A stretch of 7,044 nt of DNA, from positions 1-7,044 of the forward strand of contig JAFOKI010000117.1 in assembly GCA_017419895.1 (NCBI GenBank). The letters are read 5' to 3'. Of this stretch, positions 1-5,846 are shown in pieces. The position numbers and the translations under genes are program-made. The notes below the pieces were generated by a model. The model was not told where the DNA came from, did not search any database, and saw only the letters and a program-made list of their open reading frames with translations. Each line of letters opens with the position of its first letter. Positions within the stretch are counted from its first letter, which is position 1. Origin of the DNA: Eubacterium sp. Lineage in GTDB: Bacteria > Bacillota > Clostridia > Peptostreptococcales > Anaerovoracaceae.

Positions 1-1
1 C

Positions 2-2269
2 ACCAATAAGAGAACAGACGAATACGGCGGAAGTTTTGAGAACCGCATGCGTATCGTGCTTGAGATCATTGAAGACATCCGTAAAAAGTGCGGCCCCGAC
101 TATCCTCTCGGCTGCAGAGTATCTGTAGATGAGTTCCTTAACACTATCGGCGTGAATGAGGATTACATCCACATCGAAGACGGTGTCAAGATCTGTATGA
201 CTCTCGAGGCAGCCGGAGTAGATTTCATCGACGTCAGCTGCGCTCTCTATGAGACAGGTCTGATGGCGGTAGAGCCGATCTCCTTCCAGCAGGGATGGAG
301 AAAACCGTTCGTAAAAGCTATCAAGGATCATGTCAAGGTTCCTATCATTGCGGTATCCTCGATCCGTGAGCCTGAAGTCGCGGAAGCATTCCTTGAAGAA
401 GGCGTTGTTGACTTCGTAGGCATGGGCCGTTCGTGGCTCGCAGATCCCGAATGGGGCAAGAAAGTACAGGAAGGCCGCGTGAGCGAGCTCAAGAAGTGCA
501 TCAACTGCCTGAGATGTTTCGAGACGCTGATGGCATGGAACTCGCAGGCTATCCCGTTCCAGTGCGCAGTAAATCCGTGCACATGTAACGAATATAAGTA
601 CGGCGATCTTGAACCCGTTACGGGTGATTACAAAGTCGTCGTAGTCGGCGGCGGCCCCGGCGGAATGACAGCGGCTGAGACTTTGGCAAAGAGAGGCGTC
701 AAGGTCACTCTGATCGACCGTCAGGAAGCGCTCGGCGGAACAGTCAACCTTGCAAAGAAACCTCCGCTCAAAGAGAGAATGGAATGGATCATGGACTACT
801 TCAGAGACAGCCTTGGCAAGCTCGGAGTAGATGTCCAGCTCGGAAAAGAAGTCACAGCGGATGACATCGCCGCGCTCGCGCCGGATGCAGTAGTCCTCGC
901 GACCGGTTCGAAATCGATCATCCCGGCTTCGCTCCCCGGCGTTGACGGAGACAATGTCTACACGATTGAAGAAGTCCTGACAGGCAAGAAGGACGTAGCG
1001 GGCAAGTCAGTCGCTATGATCGGCGCAGGTCTTACAGGTCTTGAAGCCGGTGAATATCTCGGCGACAAGGGCTGCAAGGTCACCTTTGTCGACATGCTCA
1101 AGGCTGCCGGCACCAACGCTTACAAGAACAATGTTCTTGACATCATGACCAGACTGAACAAGATGGACGTCGCATGGGCTCTCGGCCACGCGCTCAAGGA
1201 GATCCAGCCGGACGGCGTGATCGTTGAGAACGTCGATACAAAGGAAGAGAAGAAGATCGATGCTGAGGCAGTCGTTCTCTCGCTCGGCTACAAACCTGAC
1301 CAGAGCCTGAAGGCAGCCCTCGAGGAAAAAGGCATTCCTGTCAAACTCGTCGGCTCCGCAATACAGGACGGAACGATCGGCCCGGCTACCACAACAGGTT
1401 ACCTGGTCGGTGCGGAGCTGTTCAAAAAGCCTGCTAAGAGCTTTGTTATGCCGAAGGAAGATCTGATGGATTTCTGCAAGATTTCCTACATGAACGGACA
1501 GGAAGGTGTTTACCTCGCATACACCACTTATCCGGAAGCCATTGCCAAGATCCTCCCGGCACCGCTCAAACCGTTCTCGATCCCGGTCGTTTCGATTTCG
1601 TGCTGCCACATCAAGGATCCTTCCTTCGCGGATAATTACTATGAGACGATAATCGGTATTTACTGCACGTTCAACGGCCAGCTCGGTATGTATCCGGTGA
1701 GCATGCTGCTCGGCGGAGAAGGAGCTGAGATGGCTACATATCTCGGCCGCGACAATTCGTCCTATGCTAAGAAACTCGGCGCGGACTTCTTCATCCGCAA
1801 GACCGACGACGGCAAGGTAAAAGTCGGCGTGACCAGACGCGGTGAACAGGTACTGGATGTCGAGATGCAGCTCGGTCAGTACAACCACCCGCTGACACAC
1901 ATGCTCTATCAGGCACCGGCTCCGGGTAAGGAAACCGCAGGATCGGCGTATAACTTCCACTTTGACCGTCTGCCTGACGAGAACGGAGTCTGGAGATACA
2001 CCAACACATGCCTCGTTTCTACTCTGATTAAGTACAAATATGATTCATGGGCGCCGGGCTACATCAACAAGCTCGAGGTCAATTCCACAACGGACGATCC
2101 GTGGGGCTGCCTGCCCGTCAACACGATCATTGGCGGCGCGTATGCGGAGAACAACCTCCTCATCACCAATCTCACGAAACTCGCGGATGTGGATGCTGCG
2201 GAGCTCATGCCGATGATTATGCCGGCATGGTATGACCAGACCACATTCATGAAGACCGGACGCAAATAA
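2..2269 (+). CDS. OYE/2,4-dienoyl-CoA reductase-type flavin/Fe-S oxidoreductase fused to an acetoacetate decarboxylase-like domain (5' partial)
   Basis: The frame is open to the left edge and begins with the Old Yellow Enzyme signature NKRTDEYGGS just before the Met at 47, so that Met is internal and about 170-180 N-terminal residues (expected from the family) are missing. In the 755 visible residues: the end of the OYE barrel (1-160); four Cys for a [4Fe-4S] cluster at 166, 169, 172 and 188; an FAD Rossmann motif GGGPGG at 216-221 (nt 647-664); a second dinucleotide motif GAGLTG at 341-346 (nt 1022-1039); and an acetoacetate decarboxylase (ADC)-like domain from about 485 to 755. There is no stop or ribosome binding site at the junction, so this is a genuine fusion. 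By family, NAD(P)H electrons pass through FAD and Fe-S to FMN to reduce an activated C=C bond in the cytoplasm. The GD motif usual near the end of the FAD domain reads GS (Ser452). In the ADC part the KK pair is at 590-591. The reductase class is secure; substrate and ADC activity are unknown. Confidence 0.9.
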   Translation, partial: TNKRTDEYGGSFENRMRIVLEIIEDIRKKCGPDYPLGCRVSVDEFLNTIGVNEDYIHIEDGVKICMTLEAAGVDFIDVSCALYETGLMAVEPISFQQGWRKPFVKAIKDHVKVPIIAVSSIREPEVAEAFLEEGVVDFVGMGRSWLADPEWGKKVQEGRVSELKKCINCLRCFETLMAWNSQAIPFQCAVNPCTCNEYKYGDLEPVTGDYKVVVVGGGPGGMTAAETLAKRGVKVTLIDRQEALGGTVNLAKKPPLKERMEWIMDYFRDSLGKLGVDVQLGKEVTADDIAALAPDAVVLATGSKSIIPASLPGVDGDNVYTIEEVLTGKKDVAGKSVAMIGAGLTGLEAGEYLGDKGCKVTFVDMLKAAGTNAYKNNVLDIMTRLNKMDVAWALGHALKEIQPDGVIVENVDTKEEKKIDAEAVVLSLGYKPDQSLKAALEEKGIPVKLVGSAIQDGTIGPATTTGYLVGAELFKKPAKSFVMPKEDLMDFCKISYMNGQEGVYLAYTTYPEAIAKILPAPLKPFSIPVVSISCCHIKDPSFADNYYETIIGIYCTFNGQLGMYPVSMLLGGEGAEMATYLGRDNSSYAKKLGADFFIRKTDDGKVKVGVTRRGEQVLDVEMQLGQYNHPLTHMLYQAPAPGKETAGSAYNFHFDRLPDENGVWRYTNTCLVSTLIKYKYDSWAPGYINKLEVNSTTDDPWGCLPVNTIIGGAYAENNLLITNLTKLADVDAAELMPMIMPAWYDQTTFMKTGRK
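1454..2266 (+). other. ADC-superfamily domain within the fusion protein
   Basis: This is the C-terminal domain of the preceding gene, about 270 residues against 244 for Clostridium acetobutylicum acetoacetate decarboxylase (Adc). Compared with that sequence from memory, YTTYPEAIAKILPAPL matches the early helix and loop, and GRDNSSYAKKLG matches GRELSAYPKKLG around the Schiff-base Lys115-Lys116. The KK codons are at 1769-1774. The Glu in YYET (codon 1643-1645) aligns with Glu76. Adc Arg29 and Glu61 appear to be replaced by Gln (codon 1499) and Ser (codon 1598). An amine-forming Lys is therefore likely kept, while the pocket differs. ADC-superfamily members with other chemistry (aldolase-dehydratase type) are known, so decarboxylation is not assured. 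Confidence 0.75.
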
Positions 2270-2284
2270 GGAACATAATTGTAA

Positions 2285-2318
2285 CGGCGCGCCGGGACAT
2301 TACCGGTGCGTCGGTTTT
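2285..2318 (+). terminator. Intergenic GC-rich hairpin with short T tract; possible attenuator
   Basis: The left arm CGGCGCGCCGG (2285-2295) pairs with CCGGTGCGTCG (2303-2313) over 11 base pairs, two of them G-U, around a 7-base loop. It is followed by TTTT at 2315-2318. The stem is very stable, but the T tract is short and interrupted by CGG. It lies between two co-directional genes and ends a few bases before the second gene's ribosome binding site. It could be a partial terminator that lowers expression of the downstream gene, or an RNA-stability element at a processing site. Confidence 0.5.
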
Positions 2319-2320
2319 CG

Positions 2321-2329
2321 GAAAGGGGA
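2321..2329 (+). promoter_or_regulatory. Ribosome binding site of the SDR gene
   Basis: GAAAGGGGA lies 8 bases before the ATG at 2338. It is purine-rich and complementary to most of the 16S anti-Shine-Dalgarno sequence, and it supports that ATG as the start. It begins only three bases after the T tract of the upstream hairpin. Confidence 0.65.
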
Positions 2330-2337
2330 CCAGTAAA

Positions 2338-3219
2338 ATGAAAGATTTTAAGGGCAAAGTAGCGATCATCACCGGCGCCGCTTATGGTTTCGGTAAAGAA
2401 TTCGTAAAACAGGCTGCTGAGCGCGGAATGAAGATCGTCGCTGTCGACATCGTTGGTGATGAACTGGCTAAAACAGGTGAACTTGCAAAAGAACTTGGAG
2501 CTGAGGACATAGTATGCATCACAGCCGATGTAGGTATCTATGCCGACACCGAAAAAGTCGTTAACGAGACGATGGAGAAATTCGGACAGATCGACCTCCT
2601 GATGTGCAATGCGGGAGTTGCTGTTCCGGGAGCCGGCATCAATCTGCCGCTTCGTGACTGGGAATGGATCGTTCAGACCAACCTCATGTCGCAGATCTAT
2701 TTCATGCGTCAGGTAGTGCCCATCATGATGAAACAGGGATGGCACTGCAATATCATGAACACCTGCTCGGTCGCGGGCGTTATCAACTTCACAGGTATGG
2801 TTCCGTATTTCACAACAAAGCACGCCGCTGTCGCGCTCAATGAGAGCCTGAACTATGAGCTCCAGGCTATGGGCGCAGACATCGCGATGGGCGTATTCTG
2901 CCCGGGCTATGTCCAGACACACCTCGACCACTCCGAGGAATACCGTCCCGAGCGCTTCAAAGCACCCGATGATCCATATTATGCGAGCGAAGAGTTCGCA
3001 AAGGGCCAGGCTGCCGCTAAATTCGTTATCGAGACAGGTTATCCGCTCGAAGGATTCGGCGCTACAGTATTCAAAGCGATCGAGGATGATCAGTTCTACG
3101 TCCTGACTCACAGAGAGTATGACGGAATGCTTCAGCTTCAGACTATGGAAAAACTCAAGATGAAAAATCCGAACCTCGCTGAACTCGTGGCTGCAATCAA
3201 CGCTGCGAAAGAAAAATAA
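2338..3219 (+). CDS. Classical short-chain dehydrogenase/reductase (SDR), probably NAD(H)-dependent
   Basis: This 293-residue cytoplasmic oxidoreductase should interconvert a hydroxyl and a carbonyl group. The cofactor motif TGAAYGFG is at 12-19, NAG at 91-93, and the catalytic tetrad is Asn115, Ser144, Tyr157 and Lys161 (YFTTK). The CPGYVQT motif follows at 189-195. Asp37 at the end of the second strand normally favours NAD(H) over NADP(H). At 293 residues it is longer than the usual 250, with an extended substrate loop near 196-226 and a C-terminal helix. It starts 68 bases after the reductase-ADC fusion on the same strand and is followed by a strong terminator, so the two are probably co-transcribed and act on one substrate series. 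The family includes hydroxysteroid dehydrogenases, but nothing in the sequence proves a steroid substrate. Family call is firm; substrate is unassigned. Confidence 0.93.
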   Translation: MKDFKGKVAIITGAAYGFGKEFVKQAAERGMKIVAVDIVGDELAKTGELAKELGAEDIVCITADVGIYADTEKVVNETMEKFGQIDLLMCNAGVAVPGAGINLPLRDWEWIVQTNLMSQIYFMRQVVPIMMKQGWHCNIMNTCSVAGVINFTGMVPYFTTKHAAVALNESLNYELQAMGADIAMGVFCPGYVQTHLDHSEEYRPERFKAPDDPYYASEEFAKGQAAAKFVIETGYPLEGFGATVFKAIEDDQFYVLTHREYDGMLQLQTMEKLKMKNPNLAELVAAINAAKEK

Positions 3220-3236
3220 CAGTTAGTTTGTCATAA

Positions 3237-3257
3237 CGGTCCCCGTATGAGGGACCG
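3237..3257 (+). other. Small hairpin in the 3' untranslated region
   Basis: CGGTCCC (3237-3243) and GGGACCG (3251-3257) form a perfect 7-base-pair stem with a 7-base loop. No T tract follows, so it is unlikely to terminate by itself. It may protect the 3' end or act together with the terminator 25 bases further on. Confidence 0.5.
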
Positions 3258-3281
3258 GAACAAAGGTCTGTATGTATTAAC

Positions 3282-3328
3282 AAAGCCCCGCGGCGGCATC
3301 TTTGATGGGATGCCGCCGCGGGCTTTTT
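3282..3328 (+). terminator. Strong rho-independent terminator of the reductase-SDR pair
   Basis: The arm at 3285-3300 pairs with 3309-3323 over 15 base pairs with a single bulged C, almost entirely G-C, around an 8-base loop. TTTTT at 3324-3328 follows, and three A's before the left arm can extend pairing into the T's. It sits 65 bases after the SDR stop codon and separates the enzyme genes from the secreted-protein genes. There is no comparable T tract on the minus strand, so it should act mainly on + strand transcripts. Confidence 0.93.
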
Positions 3329-3399
3329 ATGTATAGGACTGCCTGCAGGCCCGGCAGGGCTTTGTTGTGAAATGAATAAATACAGCTATGCTCAAAATG

Positions 3400-3428
3400 A
3401 GGACAACGGGAGCGATATTTGATATAAT
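3400..3428 (+). promoter_or_regulatory. Sigma-A-type promoter with extended -10 for the first secreted-protein gene
   Basis: TATAAT at 3423-3428 is a perfect -10 box and is preceded by TGA (3420-3422), giving the extended TGnTATAAT form. AGGACA at 3400-3405 matches four of six bases of TTGACA at the ideal 17-base spacing. Transcription would start near 3435, leaving a leader of about 38 bases before the ATG at 3473. Confidence 0.8.
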
Positions 3429-3461
3429 ACAGTTATCCGATAAAATCAGGATTATTGGAAT

Positions 3462-3466
3462 GGAGA
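3462..3466 (+). promoter_or_regulatory. Ribosome binding site that fixes the start at 3473
   Basis: GGAGA lies 6 bases before ATG 3473. It argues against the in-frame TTG at 3455, which has no ribosome binding site at a suitable distance and would put six extra residues, including Glu and Trp, before the Lys/Arg-rich signal peptide start. Confidence 0.7.
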
Positions 3467-3472
3467 GTGGAA

Positions 3473-5389
3473 ATGAAAAGAAGAGTATTACTTATCACTG
3501 CAGCTGCACTAATGGCGCTTTTGATGGGAACGGTCATGGCGCACGCTGCAGACATGTCGTATGACGCGGCGACGCATACTTATACGCTTAATAATACAAC
3601 TTTGACCGAACCGATAGTACTCGAGGCGGACTCGACTATAATCGTTACAGGTAACAACTGGATCGATGACGGAGCAGGTCGTTGTATCGACGGCGTATAT
3701 GATGAAGAAACATATAGGCCAAAATACAGCGTGACCATTAAAGGCGGTGGAACTCTGACTCTTTCCGGCCAGCTCTATGCGAAGGATTTCACATTAAACG
3801 GCGGAACCAAACTTGTTTGTGAGGGCCCGCCGGGAATCATTATGTATGGAGTTGCTACAGTTACGGATTCGGAACTTATACTAGAGCATGGCGCCATCAA
3901 CAACTCCTCCTCCGGGTTGAAGAACACTTTCACGAATTCCAAAATAGAAACCAATCTGATGCCAGGGATATGTATGGGTGGTGACACGGTTCTGACGGAC
4001 TGTGTCGTGTCAACGAACGATTCATGGATCTCGGTGAATGGGTATGGCTATGCGTTGTACATAATTGGCGGAAAATATAGTATCTCGAATGGTCGATCTC
4101 ACTCCCCGGGTTTATACAGTTATTCAGGTAAGATTGTGATACAGGGTGCTGAAATCAAAACAGATACCTTCATGCAAGCCAAGGAACTCGAGATGACCGA
4201 TACGACGTATGATGCGGCGATGTTTTCAGTTCATGACTACGGCATCCATATTTACGGAGATTGTGTTATTTCGGGGAGTACGCTCAACCTCAGCGGTGAG
4301 AATATGACTCACGGATTATATAGCGACGGACCTCTGACGGTAAAAGACGGAACAGAAATGACCATAAGCAGCAATATTCTCGGGCTCGGCAGTGACAAGT
4401 CTGTTACTATTTCACATTCTTCAGTTGACGTCAAACTCACAGGCGATCTCGTGAGCGGGGTGCTGTTTTCGAAGTGTGAACCAAGCTCGATCACGCTCGT
4501 TGAAACCAGGTTCACTAAGCCTGCGAACTGTGTGATAGCTACAGCTCCCGGCTCTGAATCTGCCACGGTGCTTGATGCAACCACTAACGAAAGAATAAGA
4601 GAAGCGACCTTGACCGCCGATCACAAGTGGGATGCCGGTACGGTAACAAAGCCCGCGACAACCACAGCGGACGGTGTCAAAACATACACCTGCTCTGTTT
4701 GTAAGGCGACAAAGACCGAATCTATCCCCAAGACAGGCGGAAGCGACGGCACAGCTTTCGGCCAGGGAGCCGATGCATCGGCAGCAGAAGCCGCGATCCT
4801 CGCTCTTAAGGACGACAAAGACCCGAAGGGTACGGCGTTCGGAATCCTCCAGCTTAAGGCTTCCAAGATTACCAAGAGTAGCATCAAATTGACCTGGAAG
4901 AAAGCCCCCGGTGCCAAGAAATACATAATCTACTCGAATGCCTGCGGCAAGGGAAAGAAATACCAGAAACTGACGACTGTGACCGGCAAATCGACGACTA
5001 TCAAGAAAGTTGCCGGAAAGAAACTTGCAAAAGGTAAATACTACAAGTTCCTCATGGTAGCAGTCGACGCGAACAACAAGGTCGTTTCGACGTCCAAGAC
5101 AGTCCATGCAGCGACGACAGGCGGAAAAGTCGGCAACCCGACTAAAGTCACTACCAAAGCCAAGAAGAACAAGGTAACGGTCAAGGTCAAGAAAACGTTC
5201 AAGCTCGCAGGCAAGCAGGTGGGCAAGAAAGTCAAGAAACACCGCGCTGTAAGCTACGAAACATCGAACGCTAAGATTGCTACAGTTTCCAAAAAAGGCG
5301 TGATCAAAGGCGTCAAGAAGGGCACCTGCAAAGTCTACGCTTACGCCCAGAACGGCGTATGCGCTGTGATAAAAGTGACTGTAAAATAG
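3473..5389 (+). CDS. Secreted beta-helix-like surface protein with H...CxxC module, FN3-like and Big_2 domains
   Basis: This 638-residue exported protein begins with a Sec signal peptide: MKRR, a hydrophobic core, and AHA before a probable cleavage after Ala25. Residues 26-375 are rich in Thr/Ser/Gly and short alternating strands (repeated 'VTIKGGGTLTLSG', 'LTVKDGTEMTIS' patterns), suggesting a right-handed beta-helix or carbohydrate-binding solenoid. A module with His384, Cys407 and Cys410 (DHKW ... YTCSVC) follows. Residues 432-455 form a short Ala/Asp linker, 459-550 resemble fibronectin type III (LTWKKAPGAKKYIIY), and 556-638 a bacterial Ig-like group 2 domain (VSYETSN ... GVIKGVKKGTCKVYAYA). 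The tail is strongly Lys-rich. There is no LPXTG, SLH or terminal membrane segment, so the protein may be released or held by charge. It has its own promoter. Likely role is adhesion or glycan binding, by analogy only. Confidence 0.88.
   Translation: MKRRVLLITAAALMALLMGTVMAHAADMSYDAATHTYTLNNTTLTEPIVLEADSTIIVTGNNWIDDGAGRCIDGVYDEETYRPKYSVTIKGGGTLTLSGQLYAKDFTLNGGTKLVCEGPPGIIMYGVATVTDSELILEHGAINNSSSGLKNTFTNSKIETNLMPGICMGGDTVLTDCVVSTNDSWISVNGYGYALYIIGGKYSISNGRSHSPGLYSYSGKIVIQGAEIKTDTFMQAKELEMTDTTYDAAMFSVHDYGIHIYGDCVISGSTLNLSGENMTHGLYSDGPLTVKDGTEMTISSNILGLGSDKSVTISHSSVDVKLTGDLVSGVLFSKCEPSSITLVETRFTKPANCVIATAPGSESATVLDATTNERIREATLTADHKWDAGTVTKPATTTADGVKTYTCSVCKATKTESIPKTGGSDGTAFGQGADASAAEAAILALKDDKDPKGTAFGILQLKASKITKSSIKLTWKKAPGAKKYIIYSNACGKGKKYQKLTTVTGKSTTIKKVAGKKLAKGKYYKFLMVAVDANNKVVSTSKTVHAATTGGKVGNPTKVTTKAKKNKVTVKVKKTFKLAGKQVGKKVKKHRAVSYETSNAKIATVSKKGVIKGVKKGTCKVYAYAQNGVCAVIKVTVK
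4616..4738 (+). repeat. H...CxxC module, copy 1 (shared with 6786-6905)
   Basis: The codons from ADHKWDAG to IPK are repeated in the downstream paralogue at 6786-6905, with the same spacing of His to Cys (23 residues) and Cys to Cys (3). DNA identity is lower than protein identity because third positions differ, so the duplication is old and the protein sequence is under selection. Similar modules recur, as I recall, in secreted proteins of anaerobic Firmicutes; a metal-binding knuckle is possible but unproven. Confidence 0.7.
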
Positions 5390-5450
5390 CAGGCTGATGC
5401 AAGCGAATCAGTATTTTCGACAAAATTTATAAACAAAGTCTTCCTGCAGC

Positions 5451-5557
5451 AAAAAAGTGGGGACTTTTCCAACGATTGCCGGCTCCGGTTATGAGCCGCT
5501 TCCGGGTCTGATAGAAATCAGGTATCGGAACCGTTGGAAAAGTCCCCACTTTCTTTT
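5451..5557. repeat. Long palindromic element with 21-base inverted arms and two internal hairpins
   Basis: The arms 5454-5474 and 5532-5552 are perfect reverse complements over 21 bases and contain GTGGGGACTTTTCC. Between them, CGGCTC (5480-5485) pairs with GAGCCG (5493-5498), and CTGAT (5508-5512) pairs with ATCAG (5517-5521) around AGAA, giving a branched fold. A run of six A's precedes the left arm and CTTTCTTTT ends the right arm, so T tracts follow the stem on both strands. It may serve as the terminator for the gene ending at 5389, which has no other. Its form also fits a REP/MITE-like mobile repeat with GGGGAC-type ends. No transposase is present. Confidence 0.85.
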
Positions 5558-5603
5558 GTGTTTAGGGATTTGGTTATGGATTTAGGCAGTTACGGCTTTG
5601 TTG

Positions 5604-5645
5604 TGGAGTCAGTATGACACACGTTTTCTGGAGTCTATGGACTCA
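5604..5645. promoter_or_regulatory. Cluster of GAGTC repeats upstream of the second promoter; possible operator
   Basis: TGGAGTC occurs at 5604-5610 and again at 5629-5635, 25 bases apart. An inverted copy GGACTCA (5639-5645) gives a GAGTC-TATG-GACTC palindrome with the second. The cluster ends about 44 bases upstream of the -10 box, where activators commonly bind. The repeats are short, so this is suggestive only. Confidence 0.3.
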
Positions 5646-5685
5646 TTGAAATGTTTTTCTGTCACTGTAACTCGCATTTGGTTTC

Positions 5686-5694
5686 TGTTATACT
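5686..5694 (+). promoter_or_regulatory. Extended -10 promoter for the second secreted-protein gene
   Basis: TATACT (5689-5694) differs by one base from the consensus and is preceded by TGT (5686-5688), the extended -10 arrangement. The -35 region is poor (TGTAAC at 17-base spacing), which an extended -10 can tolerate or an activator could compensate. Transcription would start near 5701. Confidence 0.6.
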
Positions 5695-5700
5695 GAAGGT

Positions 5701-5846
5701 GTTCCGAAACATTCTTAAGAAACAGAGCGTGGTAAATTCGGCAACCCGATTAATTGTTACCCGGTATTTGTCGATTAGATGGGACACAGGGACGGATATC
5801 CTGTTATCCAAGCATTATTTTTTCAGTTAAAAAAGGAGTGTATGAA
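5701..5846 (+). other. Long 5' leader of the second secreted-protein gene
   Basis: About 146 bases separate the predicted transcription start from the ATG. Visible structure includes the palindrome TTCTTAAGAA (5712-5721), an imperfect stem in which GGCAAC (5740-5745) pairs with GTTACC (5756-5761) with one mismatch, and two mutually exclusive small hairpins near 5786-5809 (ACAGG with CCTGT, or GGATA with TATCC). I recognise no known riboswitch consensus. No reading frame of note is present. Confidence 0.4.
5832..5838 (+). promoter_or_regulatory. Strong ribosome binding site for the second secreted-protein gene
   Basis: AAAGGAG lies 8 bases before ATG 5847. An earlier ATG at 5842 is only three bases from the site and meets TGA after one codon (ATGAAATGA), overlapping the real start. 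ATG 5847 is therefore the start. Confidence 0.85.

Noticed and set aside
47..49. ATG at 47 as the start of the first gene
   Set aside because: The frame upstream is open to the edge and encodes the conserved OYE motif NKRTDEYGG immediately before it, so this Met is internal.
1448..1450. ATG at 1448 as the start of a separate ADC-like gene
   Set aside because: No ribosome binding site precedes it and the upstream frame continues through without a stop, so the ADC part belongs to the fusion protein.
1007..1960. Long open frame of 317 codons on the minus strand
   Set aside because: It lies wholly inside the reductase-ADC gene, whose domains and motifs are clear. No ribosome binding site or family resemblance was seen. 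It is a by-product of codon bias.
2059..3111. Long open frame of 350 codons on the minus strand
   Set aside because: It runs antisense across the end of the fusion gene, the intergenic hairpin and most of the SDR gene. The SDR motifs on the + strand explain the sequence, and the antisense protein looks like no known family.
3331..3360. Short CCTGC/GCAGG pairing after the terminator
   Set aside because: The stem is five base pairs and has competing pairings and no T tract. It is not convincing as a functional element.
3455..3457. TTG at 3455 as the start of the first surface protein
   Set aside because: ATG 3473 has a well-placed GGAGA and begins a typical signal peptide; the TTG would only add six unsuitable residues.
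4421..5242. Open frame of 273 codons on the minus strand, Cys- and Arg-rich
   Set aside because: It is the shadow of the surface-protein gene, produced by the Lys and Thr codons of the + strand tail.
5734..5809. Possible cyclic-di-GMP or other known riboswitch
   Set aside because: The GNRA-tetraloop and receptor signatures and conserved blocks of the GEMM classes are not present, and no other class I recall fits.
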